A stretch of 64,000 nucleotides of DNA, taken from assembly GCF_964340395.1 (NCBI RefSeq), contig NC_135553.1, positions 992,001 through 1,056,000 of the forward strand. Reading direction: 5' to 3'. Within the stretch, counting starts at the first letter, position 1. The number at the start of each line of letters is the position of its first letter. Origin of the DNA: Glandiceps talaboti. Taxonomy: Eukaryota > Hemichordata > Enteropneusta > Spengelidae. The position numbers were made by a program, and so were the translations under genes. The notes under the pieces are model-generated. The model worked only from the letters and a program-made list of their open reading frames with translations, was not told where the DNA came from and ran no database searches. Below are positions 41,601-64,000 of the stretch, piece after piece.

Positions 41601-44553
41601 TATTGCAACCATCAATTGTACCAACATGAAAATAACATCGTATGGCGACAAAAAATCACTGAAAACAAACAATAAACTAAATTCGGGTATGTTAAAAAAT
41701 TGATTTTAAAAATCAAGTCAATTTAAATTCAATTTCCTTTTATTTATTGGTTTTACAAAGTAACACTAACAACTATTATTATAGTTGCTTTGTTTCGACC
41801 AATTCAAGAATTTCGGATTTCAGTATTTGCCCCGGGTAAAAAGCCACTCGAAATGCCATCGTTTTGTTTCATTCTTTGTACATGATCTACTTGTCACTGA
41901 GATGTATGATGTATAACTCATGAATATGTACATGTTGGCGATTTCATTTTGTCGATTTCATGTTGTCGATTTCATGTTCCAATTGTTCCTCTTTATTTTA
42001 CCATTATATTAAATAAACAATGATTATTGATTAACATTTCATGTTTACTTTGTTATCATATTTTTCAAAAGCTTCTTTTAAAAATCAATATGTTATTGAG
42101 AATGTATTGTAGATTTATGCATATATTCATTATACATAGTGCTTATGTACATATGTCATATTGCGTACATTTGACGACTCGTTATCCTTAAAGCTTGTAT
42201 TTGAATATATCGTTAAAATAGAAGTAGCTGGCTTATCTGCCTTATGAACATTAAGCTATGTATACTTGCATTTCATTGATTGTTCAGAGGTATAATGTTT
42301 ATACACACACACCACATACATACATACACAAAGACTCTCTCTCCTTTGCACACACACATACACCATACTCACTCACTCACTCACTCACTCACTCACTCAC
42401 TCTTTCTTTCAATCGTGTATACACACAGTGTCGTGTTAATTTGTACAGCGTTTCTATTCCCGTCCGAATTTCAAGTTCGATTTCTTAACCAAACACAAGA
42501 TAGCCACTTAAAATTTCAGTAAAAGAGTGAAATCCAATTACTGTAATTAAAATGTAATGTTATTCCAGCTGAAACAAATTAACGTGATTACAGTTATTCA
42601 AGGAACTTACGGATTGTTGTAATTTTCTGTACTCATTCGATTTAGCAACGCCACAGATATGACGTAACCTTGTTTTTCACCACGACCATTGGTACATCTA
42701 TCACACGTACATTTAGTTGTTTGTCTCATGTCTTCCAGTAGATCATCCAGTGTTAATACTAAAAACAAACAACAGATCATCCAGTGTTAATACTAAAAAC
42801 AAACAAATTAACACTTTTGTTGTCCATTAATTAGGCATTTCAGAAACGAAAGTCACAAACAACAATTTCCATCTGTACAGAAACAATGTCAGATTTATAA
42901 TGCCACGCTAAGGAGAAGAAGCTGATTATTATAGACAGAAAACTAACGACATTCTACTGGGAATATACCAAGGTGACATGAAAATAATTGTAAAATTCCT
43001 CAAATATTTCATGACATGAAACCGTTCCAGATAAATTAATTACCAATTCTGATAGGATTATTGCGATCCAATTAATTTTCACTAATTTGTGAGGATCAAT
43101 GAACATTGCAACCCAGATGTCTCACTCCTACTATAATAAATAGTTTAACTTGACATTCACAATCTATAAAGAGTAATAAAACACCCCTTATTCTACTCCG
43201 TGTACAAATATTTCCTAACTGTACTAGGGTCAAGTTTATCCGATGACGGAAACAAACTATACAGTGCGCTGGTGGTGGCATATTTGCATTGTGCATTACT
43301 GTGTTTGTTTCATGTGGCGTTGTTCTTTACCGGTTTTTATGTGGAATTGTGCTACACTGTGTTTATTTCATCTGGTATGGTGCTATACTGTGTTTTCATG
43401 TGATGTTATTGTGTTCATATCAGTGATACGACCATGGTTTATCAGTCATGTACGCTACCGGGCTTTCACACTGACACATATGCCTCAGTTTTCTGTGATC
43501 AGACCTTGGTATTTATTTAAAGTTTGTGCTGTTACTGGATTCTATTTGACTTACGAGATTGACCTATGCATCGGTACACTGTTAATTTCAATGATTGCAG
43601 TCTATACACACACTTGACGAGCACAACTAGTCAATGTTTTACTATGACGGAGAAAAGCTATCGGACCCGTTACCATCGCCACCCCATTATTTGTTGCCTC
43701 AAATGACTTTGTTAAAATAGACGAGTTGGTCTTGAAGTCTCGAGTGTTTAAGCAAACAGCTCTATACAACATCGCCACGCTAGTGTTCGAATTAATACAT
43801 CGACCCAGAGGCGAGTTTCAAAGTGCGAATTGGAAAAGCGACCTGACCCTAGAGGCCATCATAGATGTATGAATGTTTGGTGTCTTAGCATTCCTACTCC
43901 GTTATGCCAATCTTCGTCATAATGCTGTCTGATAAGCAACACTCAAACTTCCAACGCGTCTGTGTGGTTATTTTAAGTTTAGTCATAAAATAGTTTAAAC
44001 TGGCTAACTGCACTCTTTGCCCCAATGTAAAGACTACAGAAACCTAACATTTCAGGTGGGAATTGTGAAAAGACATACTCTTATCTCGCCTATGTTTTGA
44101 AGAGTAATAACACGACTAAAATTTCAAAATGTGAAGCAAGAGTTTTACGGTCTGTTTAACAAACTTAAAGGAAATCTCAGTCCGAGGAAAAGAAGTCATT
44201 GCGAACAAAAACAGACCCACTGGCCCTGGGCACAACACTGTCCCAGTGTAAGCACACAAACATTGTTACACGACCCAGCGTCAGACATGTCTGGAATTTC
44301 AATAGAAATGCAGTCATACTTAGAATACGTTAACTTTACCTTCTTCGTTCGTAAGTATTCCATTTGGATCACATATCCACGACTCTCTATTGGGATGGTT
44401 GCAAATACTTGTCGAGTCCTGTGGGTTGGGATAGTCTTTCATATTCCACTCTGACGGTGGAACAGCTAAAAAATTCTTCTCGTTCCAACTCTTGACTAAT
44501 TCACACAGCAACAGGGGCAGATAAAGCAAACGAATCCACCATTTATAATCCAT
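33667..44553 (-). CDS. MOLO1-like (modulator of levamisole receptor-1) membrane protein, 4 exons
   Basis: C. elegans MOLO-1 is an auxiliary subunit of levamisole-sensitive acetylcholine receptors; related extracellular domains occur widely in invertebrates. Coding exons (minus): 44553-44340, 42758-42611, 35124-34995 and 34188-33667, 1014 nt, 337 residues, all phases closing. A signal peptide (WWIRLLYLPLLLCELV) precedes the family signature PSEWNMKDYPNPQD, SWICDPNGIL, TKCTCDRCTNG, GYVISVALL, WQLGACGNDAVLLLSAKD and YISTGEEI. The C-terminal half has hydrophobic segments LGLMLIGPLSILDFIALAFF and FQPLGALVLLALVAAINFVA, more than the single helix described for the worm protein. Intron 2 is about 7.5 kb. 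The exon 2 acceptor is duplicated in tandem. A minus-strand AATAAA lies at 33310-33305. Family assignment is from remembered signature motifs; receptor partner unknown. Confidence 0.8.
35125..42610 (-). other. 7.5-kb intron 2 of the MOLO1-like gene
   Basis: No convincing exon was seen on either strand. It holds (TG)n at 35164-35231 (about 40 bp upstream of exon 3), a GTC/CAC/AAC trinucleotide tract at 35519-35620, and a two-copy repeat at 37465-37550 (GGGATAGTGTATGCGAGTAG). It also has a 37-bp segment at 37132-37168 that is inverted relative to intron 3 (34619-34656), and an (ACTC)n run at 42366-42402. Confidence 0.6.
35164..35231. repeat. (TG)n dinucleotide tract
   Basis: About 34 TG units with one CG variant. 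On the MOLO1-like sense strand it is (CA)n, a run type that can bind hnRNP L-class splicing factors, about 40 bp upstream of exon 3. Confidence 0.97.
42740..42806 (-). repeat. 34-bp tandem duplication spanning the exon 2 acceptor of the MOLO1-like gene
   Basis: Two adjacent copies of AGATCATCCAGTGTTAATAC followed by TAAAAACAAACAA (plus strand). On the sense strand each copy is TTTGTTTTTAG, then TATTAACACTGGATGATCT, so both carry the polypyrimidine tract, AG and first exon bases. The proximal copy (exon start 42758) keeps the frame. The distal copy (42792) would add 34 nt and meet TGA. Confidence 0.93.
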
Positions 44554-45890
44554 GTTTGGAGTGTCAAAATCAGGTCATTCGCAAACATGGAGTAACAGCC
44601 TCGTAGTTTCTTACAGTCCACATTGATTACCACCAGCTAAGCGAGGTCACTCGGTTGTTACAAATCTGCATTATAAAAGATACCAGTTATCGCAGTGGCC
44701 ACTGGGTAAAAACCTATGTTCATTGTACACTTGATTACTTACATTGTACACCATCTCAATACCAAAAATATCGCTGCTGGCGAGGAGTGTCCTTTGTCGT
44801 CTAGAATTACTCCGGTCATCATTTTTAAATTGCTATCTTTTGTGGGGGAACTAGCACACTAGTAAATCCCTCGGTCCCACAAGCAGAAACTAATTCATGT
44901 ACAAGTGAGTTTGTAGTGTGTGGGTAAAAATACGATTAAAAATACGAACAAAGCATAATAGTGGTGGTATTCAGTTGGTACAGTGCAACGTCAATATGCC
45001 AAGCGTGAGGGTTTTTATTTGGATACTATCGAAGCCACAATAATCTCCTAAAAGGTTAAACACACATACAAAGTTTATTCTTGGGTCTCAAATTTTGGAG
45101 TAAAACCAAGACAGGCATGATACAATATATGCAATTTTCCAATCACCACACACGAAAAGAACTCTACAAACGTCACAATGTGTGTCGAATCGAAAGCTCT
45201 TACCTTACTATTGTACCTCCCGTGTTTGCTGTGTGTAGAGCTTGTTGTTATCTTCGTGTGAAAAATAAACTTGCAAATGAAACAAACGATAGTCGATCAT
45301 TTCTAGTCAATTTCTAGTATCGCTGCGACTAGTTTCTACGTGGACTCTGAATGTGTGAATGTCAGTGCAATCGTTGTCACAAAGCAATTAAGGCTACCAA
45401 TTCTTTGCATTGTGTCTCGCTACATATAGTACATCGATCGGTTTAATATCCCAATATTACTTTCACTGCTACCAGTTCTAAACTGTAGAGGGCGTCCCAC
45501 TAGTGGCTTGATCTACCAGTGGTAGCGAGGTCTTGAAATTCGATAGCACTAGACTATGTTATTACGGACTCTCCGTGCAGAGAAGAACACAACCATTGAA
45601 TCCACAAAATACCACTGACAGTGATAAAAATAATACTGAGTGTAGGTAATGGAAATCATCCAATTTAAGGTGAAATAAATGAAAAAAGAAGAGAGGCGAT
45701 GGTATTGGTAGAGCTCACTGTACTTATGATCTAAGAAGCAATTCATATATTCTTGCACGAAATGATTGTAGTTACATTCACATAATACTCCACTGTCACT
45801 CACTGTCATGGGAAGAACAATGTCGCTGTCACGGGGAGGAGAACTTCTTTGCAAGTAGGACAGAGATGTATGAATGTTCCAAAATTCCAA
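44554..45890. other. 5' flank of the MOLO1-like gene
   Basis: Promoter side of the minus-strand gene. A minus-strand open frame at 45549-45870 and a hydrophobic alternative frame beginning after a CTACACTCAG acceptor-like string could be remnants of a membrane-protein exon. I cannot assign them. Confidence 0.4.
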
Positions 45891-48683
45891 AGCTTGAATC
45901 ATGGACTTAACAATTCAAATGTGTCCATAAACCGTGCAGTACTTCTAAGCTTGAACCATGGACTTAACAATTCAAATGTGTCCATAAACCGAGCAGTACT
46001 TCTAAGCTTGAACCATGGACTTAACAATTCAAATGTGTCCATAAACCGAGCAGTACTTCTAAGCTTGAACCATGGACTTAACAATTCAAATGTGTCCATA
46101 AACCGAGCAGTACTTCTAAGCTTGAACCATGGACTTAACAATTCAAATGTGTCCATAAACCGTGCAGTACTTCTAAGCTTGAATCATGGACTTAACAATT
46201 CAAATGTGTCCATAAACCGTGCAGTACTTCTAAGCTTGAACCATGGACTTAACAATTCAAATGTGTCCATAAACCGTGCAGTACTTCTAAGCTTGAACCA
46301 TGGACTTAACAATTCAAATGTGTCCATAAACCGAGCAGTACTTCTAAGCTTGAACCATGGACTTAACAATTCAAATGTGTCCATAAACCGTGCAGTACTT
46401 CTAAGCTTGAATCATGGACTTAACAATTCAAATGTGTCCATAAACCGTGCAGTACTTCTAAGCTTGAACCATGGACTTAACAATTCAAATGTGTCCATAA
46501 ACCGTGCAGTACTTCTAAGCTTGAATCATGGACTTAACAATTCAAATGTGTCCATAAACCGTGCAGTACTTCTAAGCTTGAACCATGGACTTAACAATTC
46601 AAATGTGTCCATAAACCGAGCAGTACTTCTAAGCTTGAACCATGGACTTAACAATTCAAATGTGTCCATAAACCGTGCAGTACTTCTAAGCTTGAATCAT
46701 GGACTTAACAATTCAAATGTGTCCATAAACCGTGCAGTACTTCTAAGCTTGAACCATGGACTTAACAATTCAAATGTGTCCATAAACCGTGCAGTACTTC
46801 TAAGCTTGAATCATGGACTTAACAATTCAAATGTGTCCATAAACCGTGCAGTACTTCTAAGCTTGAACCATGGACTTAACAATTCAAATGTGTCCATAAA
46901 CCGTGCAGTACTTCTAAGCTTGAACCATGGACTTAACAATTCAAATGTGTCCATAAACCGAGCAGTACTTCTAAGCTTGAATCATGGACTTAACAATTCA
47001 AATGTGTCCATAAACCGAGCAGTACTTCTAAGCTTGAGTCATGGACTTAACAATTCAAATGTGTCCATAAACCGTGCAGTACTTCTAAGCTTGAGTCATG
47101 GACTTAACAATTCAAATGTGTCCATAAACCGTGCAGTACTTCTAAGCTTGAATCATGGACTTAACAATTCAAATGTGTTCATAAACCTTGCAGTACTTCT
47201 AAGCTTGAGTCATGGACTTAACAATTCAAATGTGTCCATAAACCGTGCAGTACTTCTAAGCTTGAGTCATGGACTTAACAATTCAAATGTGTCCATAAAC
47301 CGTGCAGTACTTCTAAGCTTGAATCATGGACTTAACAATTCAAATGTGTCCATAAACCGTGCAGTACTTCTTAGCTTGAATCATGGACTTAACAATTCAA
47401 ATGTGTCCATAAACCGTGCAGTACTTCTAAGCTTGAATCATGGACTTAACAATTCAAATGTGTCCATAAACCGTGCAGTACTTCTAAGCTTGAACCATGG
47501 ACTTAACAATTCAAATGTGTCCATAAACCGAGCAGTACTTCTAAGCTTGAACCATGGACTTAACAATTCAAATGTGTCCATAAACCGTGCAGTACTTCTA
47601 AGCTTGAATCATGGACTTAACAATTCAAATGTGTCCATAAACCGTGCAGTACTTCTAAGCTTGAATCATGGACTTAACAATTCAAATGTGTCCATAAACC
47701 GAGCAGTACTTCTAAGCTTGAACCATGGACTTAACAATTCAAATGTGTCCATAAACCGAGCAGTACTTCTAAGCTTGAGTCATGGACTTAACAATTCAAA
47801 TGTGTCCATAAACCGTGCAGTACTTCTAAGCTTGAGTCATGGACTTAACAATTCAAATGTGTCCATAAACCGTGCAGTACTTCTAAGCTTGAACCATGGA
47901 CTTAACAATTCAAATGTGTCCATAAACCGAGCAGTACTTCTAAGCTTGAATCATGGACTTAACAATTCAAATGTGTCCATAAACCGTGCAGTACTTCTAA
48001 GCTTGAGTCATGGACTTAACAATTCAAATGTGTCCATAAACCGTGCAGTACTTCTAAGCTTGAACCATGGACTTAACAATTCAAATGTGTCCATAAACCG
48101 AGCAGTACTTCTAAGCTTGAACCATGGACTTAACAATTCAAATGTGTCCATAAACCGTGCAGTACTTCTAAGCTTGAATCATGGACTTAACAATTCAAAT
48201 GTGTTCATAAACCTTGCAGTACTTCTAAGCTTGAACCATGGACTTAACAATTCAAATGTGTCCATAAACCGTGCAGTACTTCTAAGCTTGAATCATGGAC
48301 TTAACAATTCAAATGTGTCCATAAACCGTGCAGTACTTCTAAGCTTGAATCATGGACTTAACAATTCAAATGTGTCCATAAACCGTGCAGTACTTCTAAG
48401 CTTGAATCATGGACTTAACAATTCAAATGTGTCCATAAACCGTGCAGTACTTCTAAGCTTGAATCATGGACTTAACAATTCAAATGTGTCCATAAACCGT
48501 GCAGTACTTCTAAGCTTGAACCATGGACTTAACAATTCAAATGTGTCCATAAACCGAGCAGTACTTCTAAGCTTGAATCATGGACTTAACAATTCAAATG
48601 TGTCCATAAACCGAGCAGTACTTCTAAGCTTGAACCATGGACTTAACAATTCAAATGTGTCCATAAACCGTGCAGTACTTCTA
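45891..48683. repeat. 57-bp minisatellite, exactly 49 units, between MOLO1-like gene and TSC2
   Basis: The 2793-bp array has no unit-length change. The unit reads AGCTTGAACCATGGACTTAA, then CAATTCAAATGTGTCCATAA, then ACCGAGCAGTACTTCTA. Variable sites are AACC/AATC/AGTC, CGAG/CGTG, a linked GTTC + CTTG pair in two units, and one CTTA. The plus strand is open for 49 x 19 residues (SLNHGLNNSNVSINRAVLL) and stops with TGA at the array's right end. The minus strand is interrupted in AATC-type units. There is no evidence of transcription. Confidence 0.98.
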
Positions 48684-48689
48684 AGCTGA

Positions 48690-50440
48690 TACCCGTCAGT
48701 GGACATCATTAAAATGAAAGAATACATCCACAACACTACCACAACATGAGACTAAAATGAAACTTTTGACCCAATGGAAGTGAGGAACATGAGAACATAG
48801 TGATTTTTACATCTGATCACGTTATTGACTATCATTAATCATGTCTTGGAGCACGTGTTTGGTCTTTGTCGCTTCAAAGTACCAAACTGAGGTTTTAGTT
48901 ATAAGACAGTTTTCTTAAAGATGATATGTAAACTCGTTTGTCTATATAATCATCTTTAGTAATTGCAATCTGAAGGTCAAAAGAAACCACAAAACTTTGA
49001 TATTTTATAAATCGTGTCTTGTTACTATAACAACCGTACTCAAAAAGGCAGACACTAATTTCCGGGGAGTGACTACATGCCAGTTTTCCTCACTCGAACT
49101 CTGGTTAACATATCGATATTACCATGGTAACAAACATAAGTCAAATATTAAACATATCTTGTTTGACAAAAATGTACCTGTGCTTGCCGATTCAAGAATT
49201 TTATCTGATTGGTGTTAGAATGCTGGGGTGTAAAAAATAACCGTACGTAATTTATCTAAGACTTCCCTAGAATGTTATCTCTAAAAGGCGATAGATCTGA
49301 GTGCTTTGTATGAATTCGGTTTGGAATAAACTAATATTGATATTTCAGAAGATGGTACCAAGTCATTTTGGTGACCACACTGGTCAAATCAGGAAATGGT
49401 GACTAATAGTAGAGGTCAGAGGACAACGCCCTGCACTGCACCGATGTATTGATTATGTCAATACAAAAGTGTAAAGTTTGGTAAATAGACGTTATAGTTG
49501 AGTTTACTACATTACATGGGTAAGCATTAGCCTCGGGAATAGTTTTCTAAAGCTGGCAGTTTTACCTTCGCCTTCACTTTAGTATATGGGACTAAGGCGA
49601 TGTTTTAAATCAGTTCAGTTGAATTCTGGGATAGTAAAAATAGTATAGTTAATACTGTGGAACGGTAAGTTAGAAACGAATGAAACGTTTCTAATTCATC
49701 ATTCCAAAGTAACTATACTGTACTGTACTGTACTGTACTGTACTGTACTGTACTGTACAATAATTCTTGGGACCATAAAACAATATATTCTTCACAGATT
49801 TGTCAGTATCCTATATGTGATTTGCGGGCCAGTTATCAGAACCAGCCATAATTTGCAGATTCTCGCAAACTCTGGAATTTAAATTGATGACTGACTTTGT
49901 ATGTGTTGGCAAGTGGTATGAGGAACGTAGATAGTCCATGCAATGATAGTTATATACTGAATCTGGATATGAATATTAATATATTGATGTGCTCTTCTCT
50001 TACTTACCATATACATTATAACTTATATAATTATTACAACAATGAATGCACGTTGCCGTCATGTTACATTATATAATTTCACCATGACCATCAACTGATA
50101 CATTTTGGGTAAAGAATGTGTTTGTTTGTTTGTTTGTTTGTTTGTTTGTTTGTTGTCTTTTTGAGTGATTGCATGCTCTGGACGAAAATCTTAAAAAACT
50201 TGGGCCCGCAACATTTTGAATATAGAGGTGCAGCGGTCTGATGTGAATCTCAGATAAAAAGGATTTTTAACGTGTAAGCACTGTGTGATATGAATTTTAT
50301 GATTAGATGTTGACCCTGATGTTGACGGTTGTGTGACTGAAAGAATATACGCATATCACTGATCAGAGATGTGTTTACATTTTAAACAAAGGGGTTATAG
50401 TTTTTAAGGTCATGAACTTATGTGGTCACGTGGATAGAGG
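48690..50440. other. Upstream region of TSC2
   Basis: No gene was seen. Contains (TGTAC)n at about 49723-49757 and (TTTG)n at 50119-50152. The TSC2 promoter should lie near its right end. Confidence 0.5.
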
Positions 50441-50459
50441 GCGCACAATTAACATCAAA

Positions 50460-50546
50460 ATGGCGGCGTACTATGAAAAGGCAGAGAAGACCTCTCGTCT
50501 ATGTTTGCACCTCTTTCTACGTATAAACACCGACTTTTAGATTCAT
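50460..50546 (+). promoter_or_regulatory. TSC2: Likely non-coding first exon of TSC2 with a 26-codon upstream ORF
   Basis: AAAATGGCGGCG opens an ORF of 26 codons (MAAYYEKAEKTSRLCLHLFL..., stop TAG at 50538-50540). Six bases later comes a strong donor, CAT|GTAAGTATAG (exon end 50546). The next acceptor that fits is TTGTTTCTAG at 51011-51020, giving ATATTACGTATAACAAG and then the TSC2 ATG. The exon's 5' end is unknown. A uORF in this position would reduce tuberin translation. This is inference from splice sites and context; an independent short gene is the alternative. Confidence 0.5.
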
Positions 50547-51037
50547 GTAAGTATAGGCAGTGTAAATATTTTGATGAAGATTCTTTGTACATATTTTGAC
50601 ATTGCAAGCGGTAACAGATTCCAAACTCGGATCCGTTCACGATCCAATGGCATTCGGCAATGCAACGTTGAACGTACACTGTACAGTACAGGGTAGTTTA
50701 CTAAGTCTATCGATACCAGTTATGCACCTTGATAACTTTACGTTACTACCTTCTTCTTCATGACCCTTTTCACGTTCATGATGAAATTTGTAAAATCTGG
50801 CTGTTGGTGGGGTTATAACAAGTTGAACAGGTTAGTAACCATGGTCCCATAAAATTAAAAGTGTCCAGGGACAAACGTAATGTTTTCAACTTACACAACA
50901 CGCCAGGAATGCATGGGTTATATGATTCTTTAGTGTTCAAGTAGCCTTATACAATAAAATATCAGAGAAGCAATCAAAGGAATCAAAACATTCTCTCACT
51001 GAATATTTATTTGTTTCTAGATATTACGTATAACAAG

Positions 51038-64000
<12,963 letters not shown>

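Noticed and set aside
44131-44454. 107-residue plus-strand frame
   Set aside because: Antisense shadow of exon 1 of the MOLO1-like gene.
45549-45902. 117-residue minus-strand open frame with a hydrophobic alternative frame
   Set aside because: No family recognised, no phase-consistent partner exon, and it abuts the 57-bp array. A membrane-protein exon remnant cannot be excluded.

Overview
This 64-kb window is nuclear DNA of an invertebrate metazoan. It is AT-rich, its genes have many short exons with GT-AG introns, and it is unusually dense in perfect micro- and minisatellites. Bilaterian genes are recognisable: COX11, MRPS34, a five-exon four-jointed kinase gene (the vertebrate gene FJX1 is, as I recall, intronless), a MOLO1-like receptor-modulator gene, and the 5' half of TSC2 (tuberin). 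I cannot name the species; a marine lophotrochozoan or invertebrate deuterostome would fit.

Layout. 1-2467 (+) holds the 3' exons of COX11; 5050-6829 (-) holds all three coding exons of MRPS34, convergent with COX11. 8355-14039 (-) is four-jointed. It is divergent from 16666-18465 (+), a two-exon gene for a small two-helix membrane protein with two PPxY motifs. 18.5-22.2 kb is a non-coding microsatellite field. 22212-25949 (-) is a multi-exon membrane/secreted protein that may be a divergent MOLO1 relative. A perfect 1.87-kb (CTCTA)n array separates it from a (+) coiled-coil gene, 28600-32457. 33667-44553 (-) is the MOLO1-like gene with a 7.5-kb intron. A 49-copy array of a 57-bp unit lies between it and TSC2, whose non-coding first exon is near 50460-50546 and whose coding exons run from 51038 off the right edge.

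The most notable signal is a recurrent architecture. Tandem repeats straddle exon-intron junctions, so that each repeat unit carries a copy of a splice site plus the adjoining exon bases. I see it five times in three genes: four-jointed exon 4 donor (25 x 33 bp), MOLO1-like exon 2 acceptor (2 x 34 bp), TSC2 exon 14 acceptor (28 upstream 61-bp copies plus the exon), TSC2 exon 16 donor (seven donors, 54-bp spacing) and TSC2 exon 18 acceptor (3 copies, about 79 bp). The two donor arrays have unit lengths divisible by three and stay open in the exon's frame. Most acceptor copies would cause frameshifts. This looks like junction-spanning tandem duplication followed by homogenisation, and it makes testable splicing predictions.

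Exon junctions were deduced by eye from splice sites, reading-frame phase and remembered family sequence. Four-jointed, the MOLO1-like gene, MRPS34 and the PPxY gene each close to an exact multiple of three. The 22-26 kb gene and the coiled-coil gene do not fully close and are marked as such.
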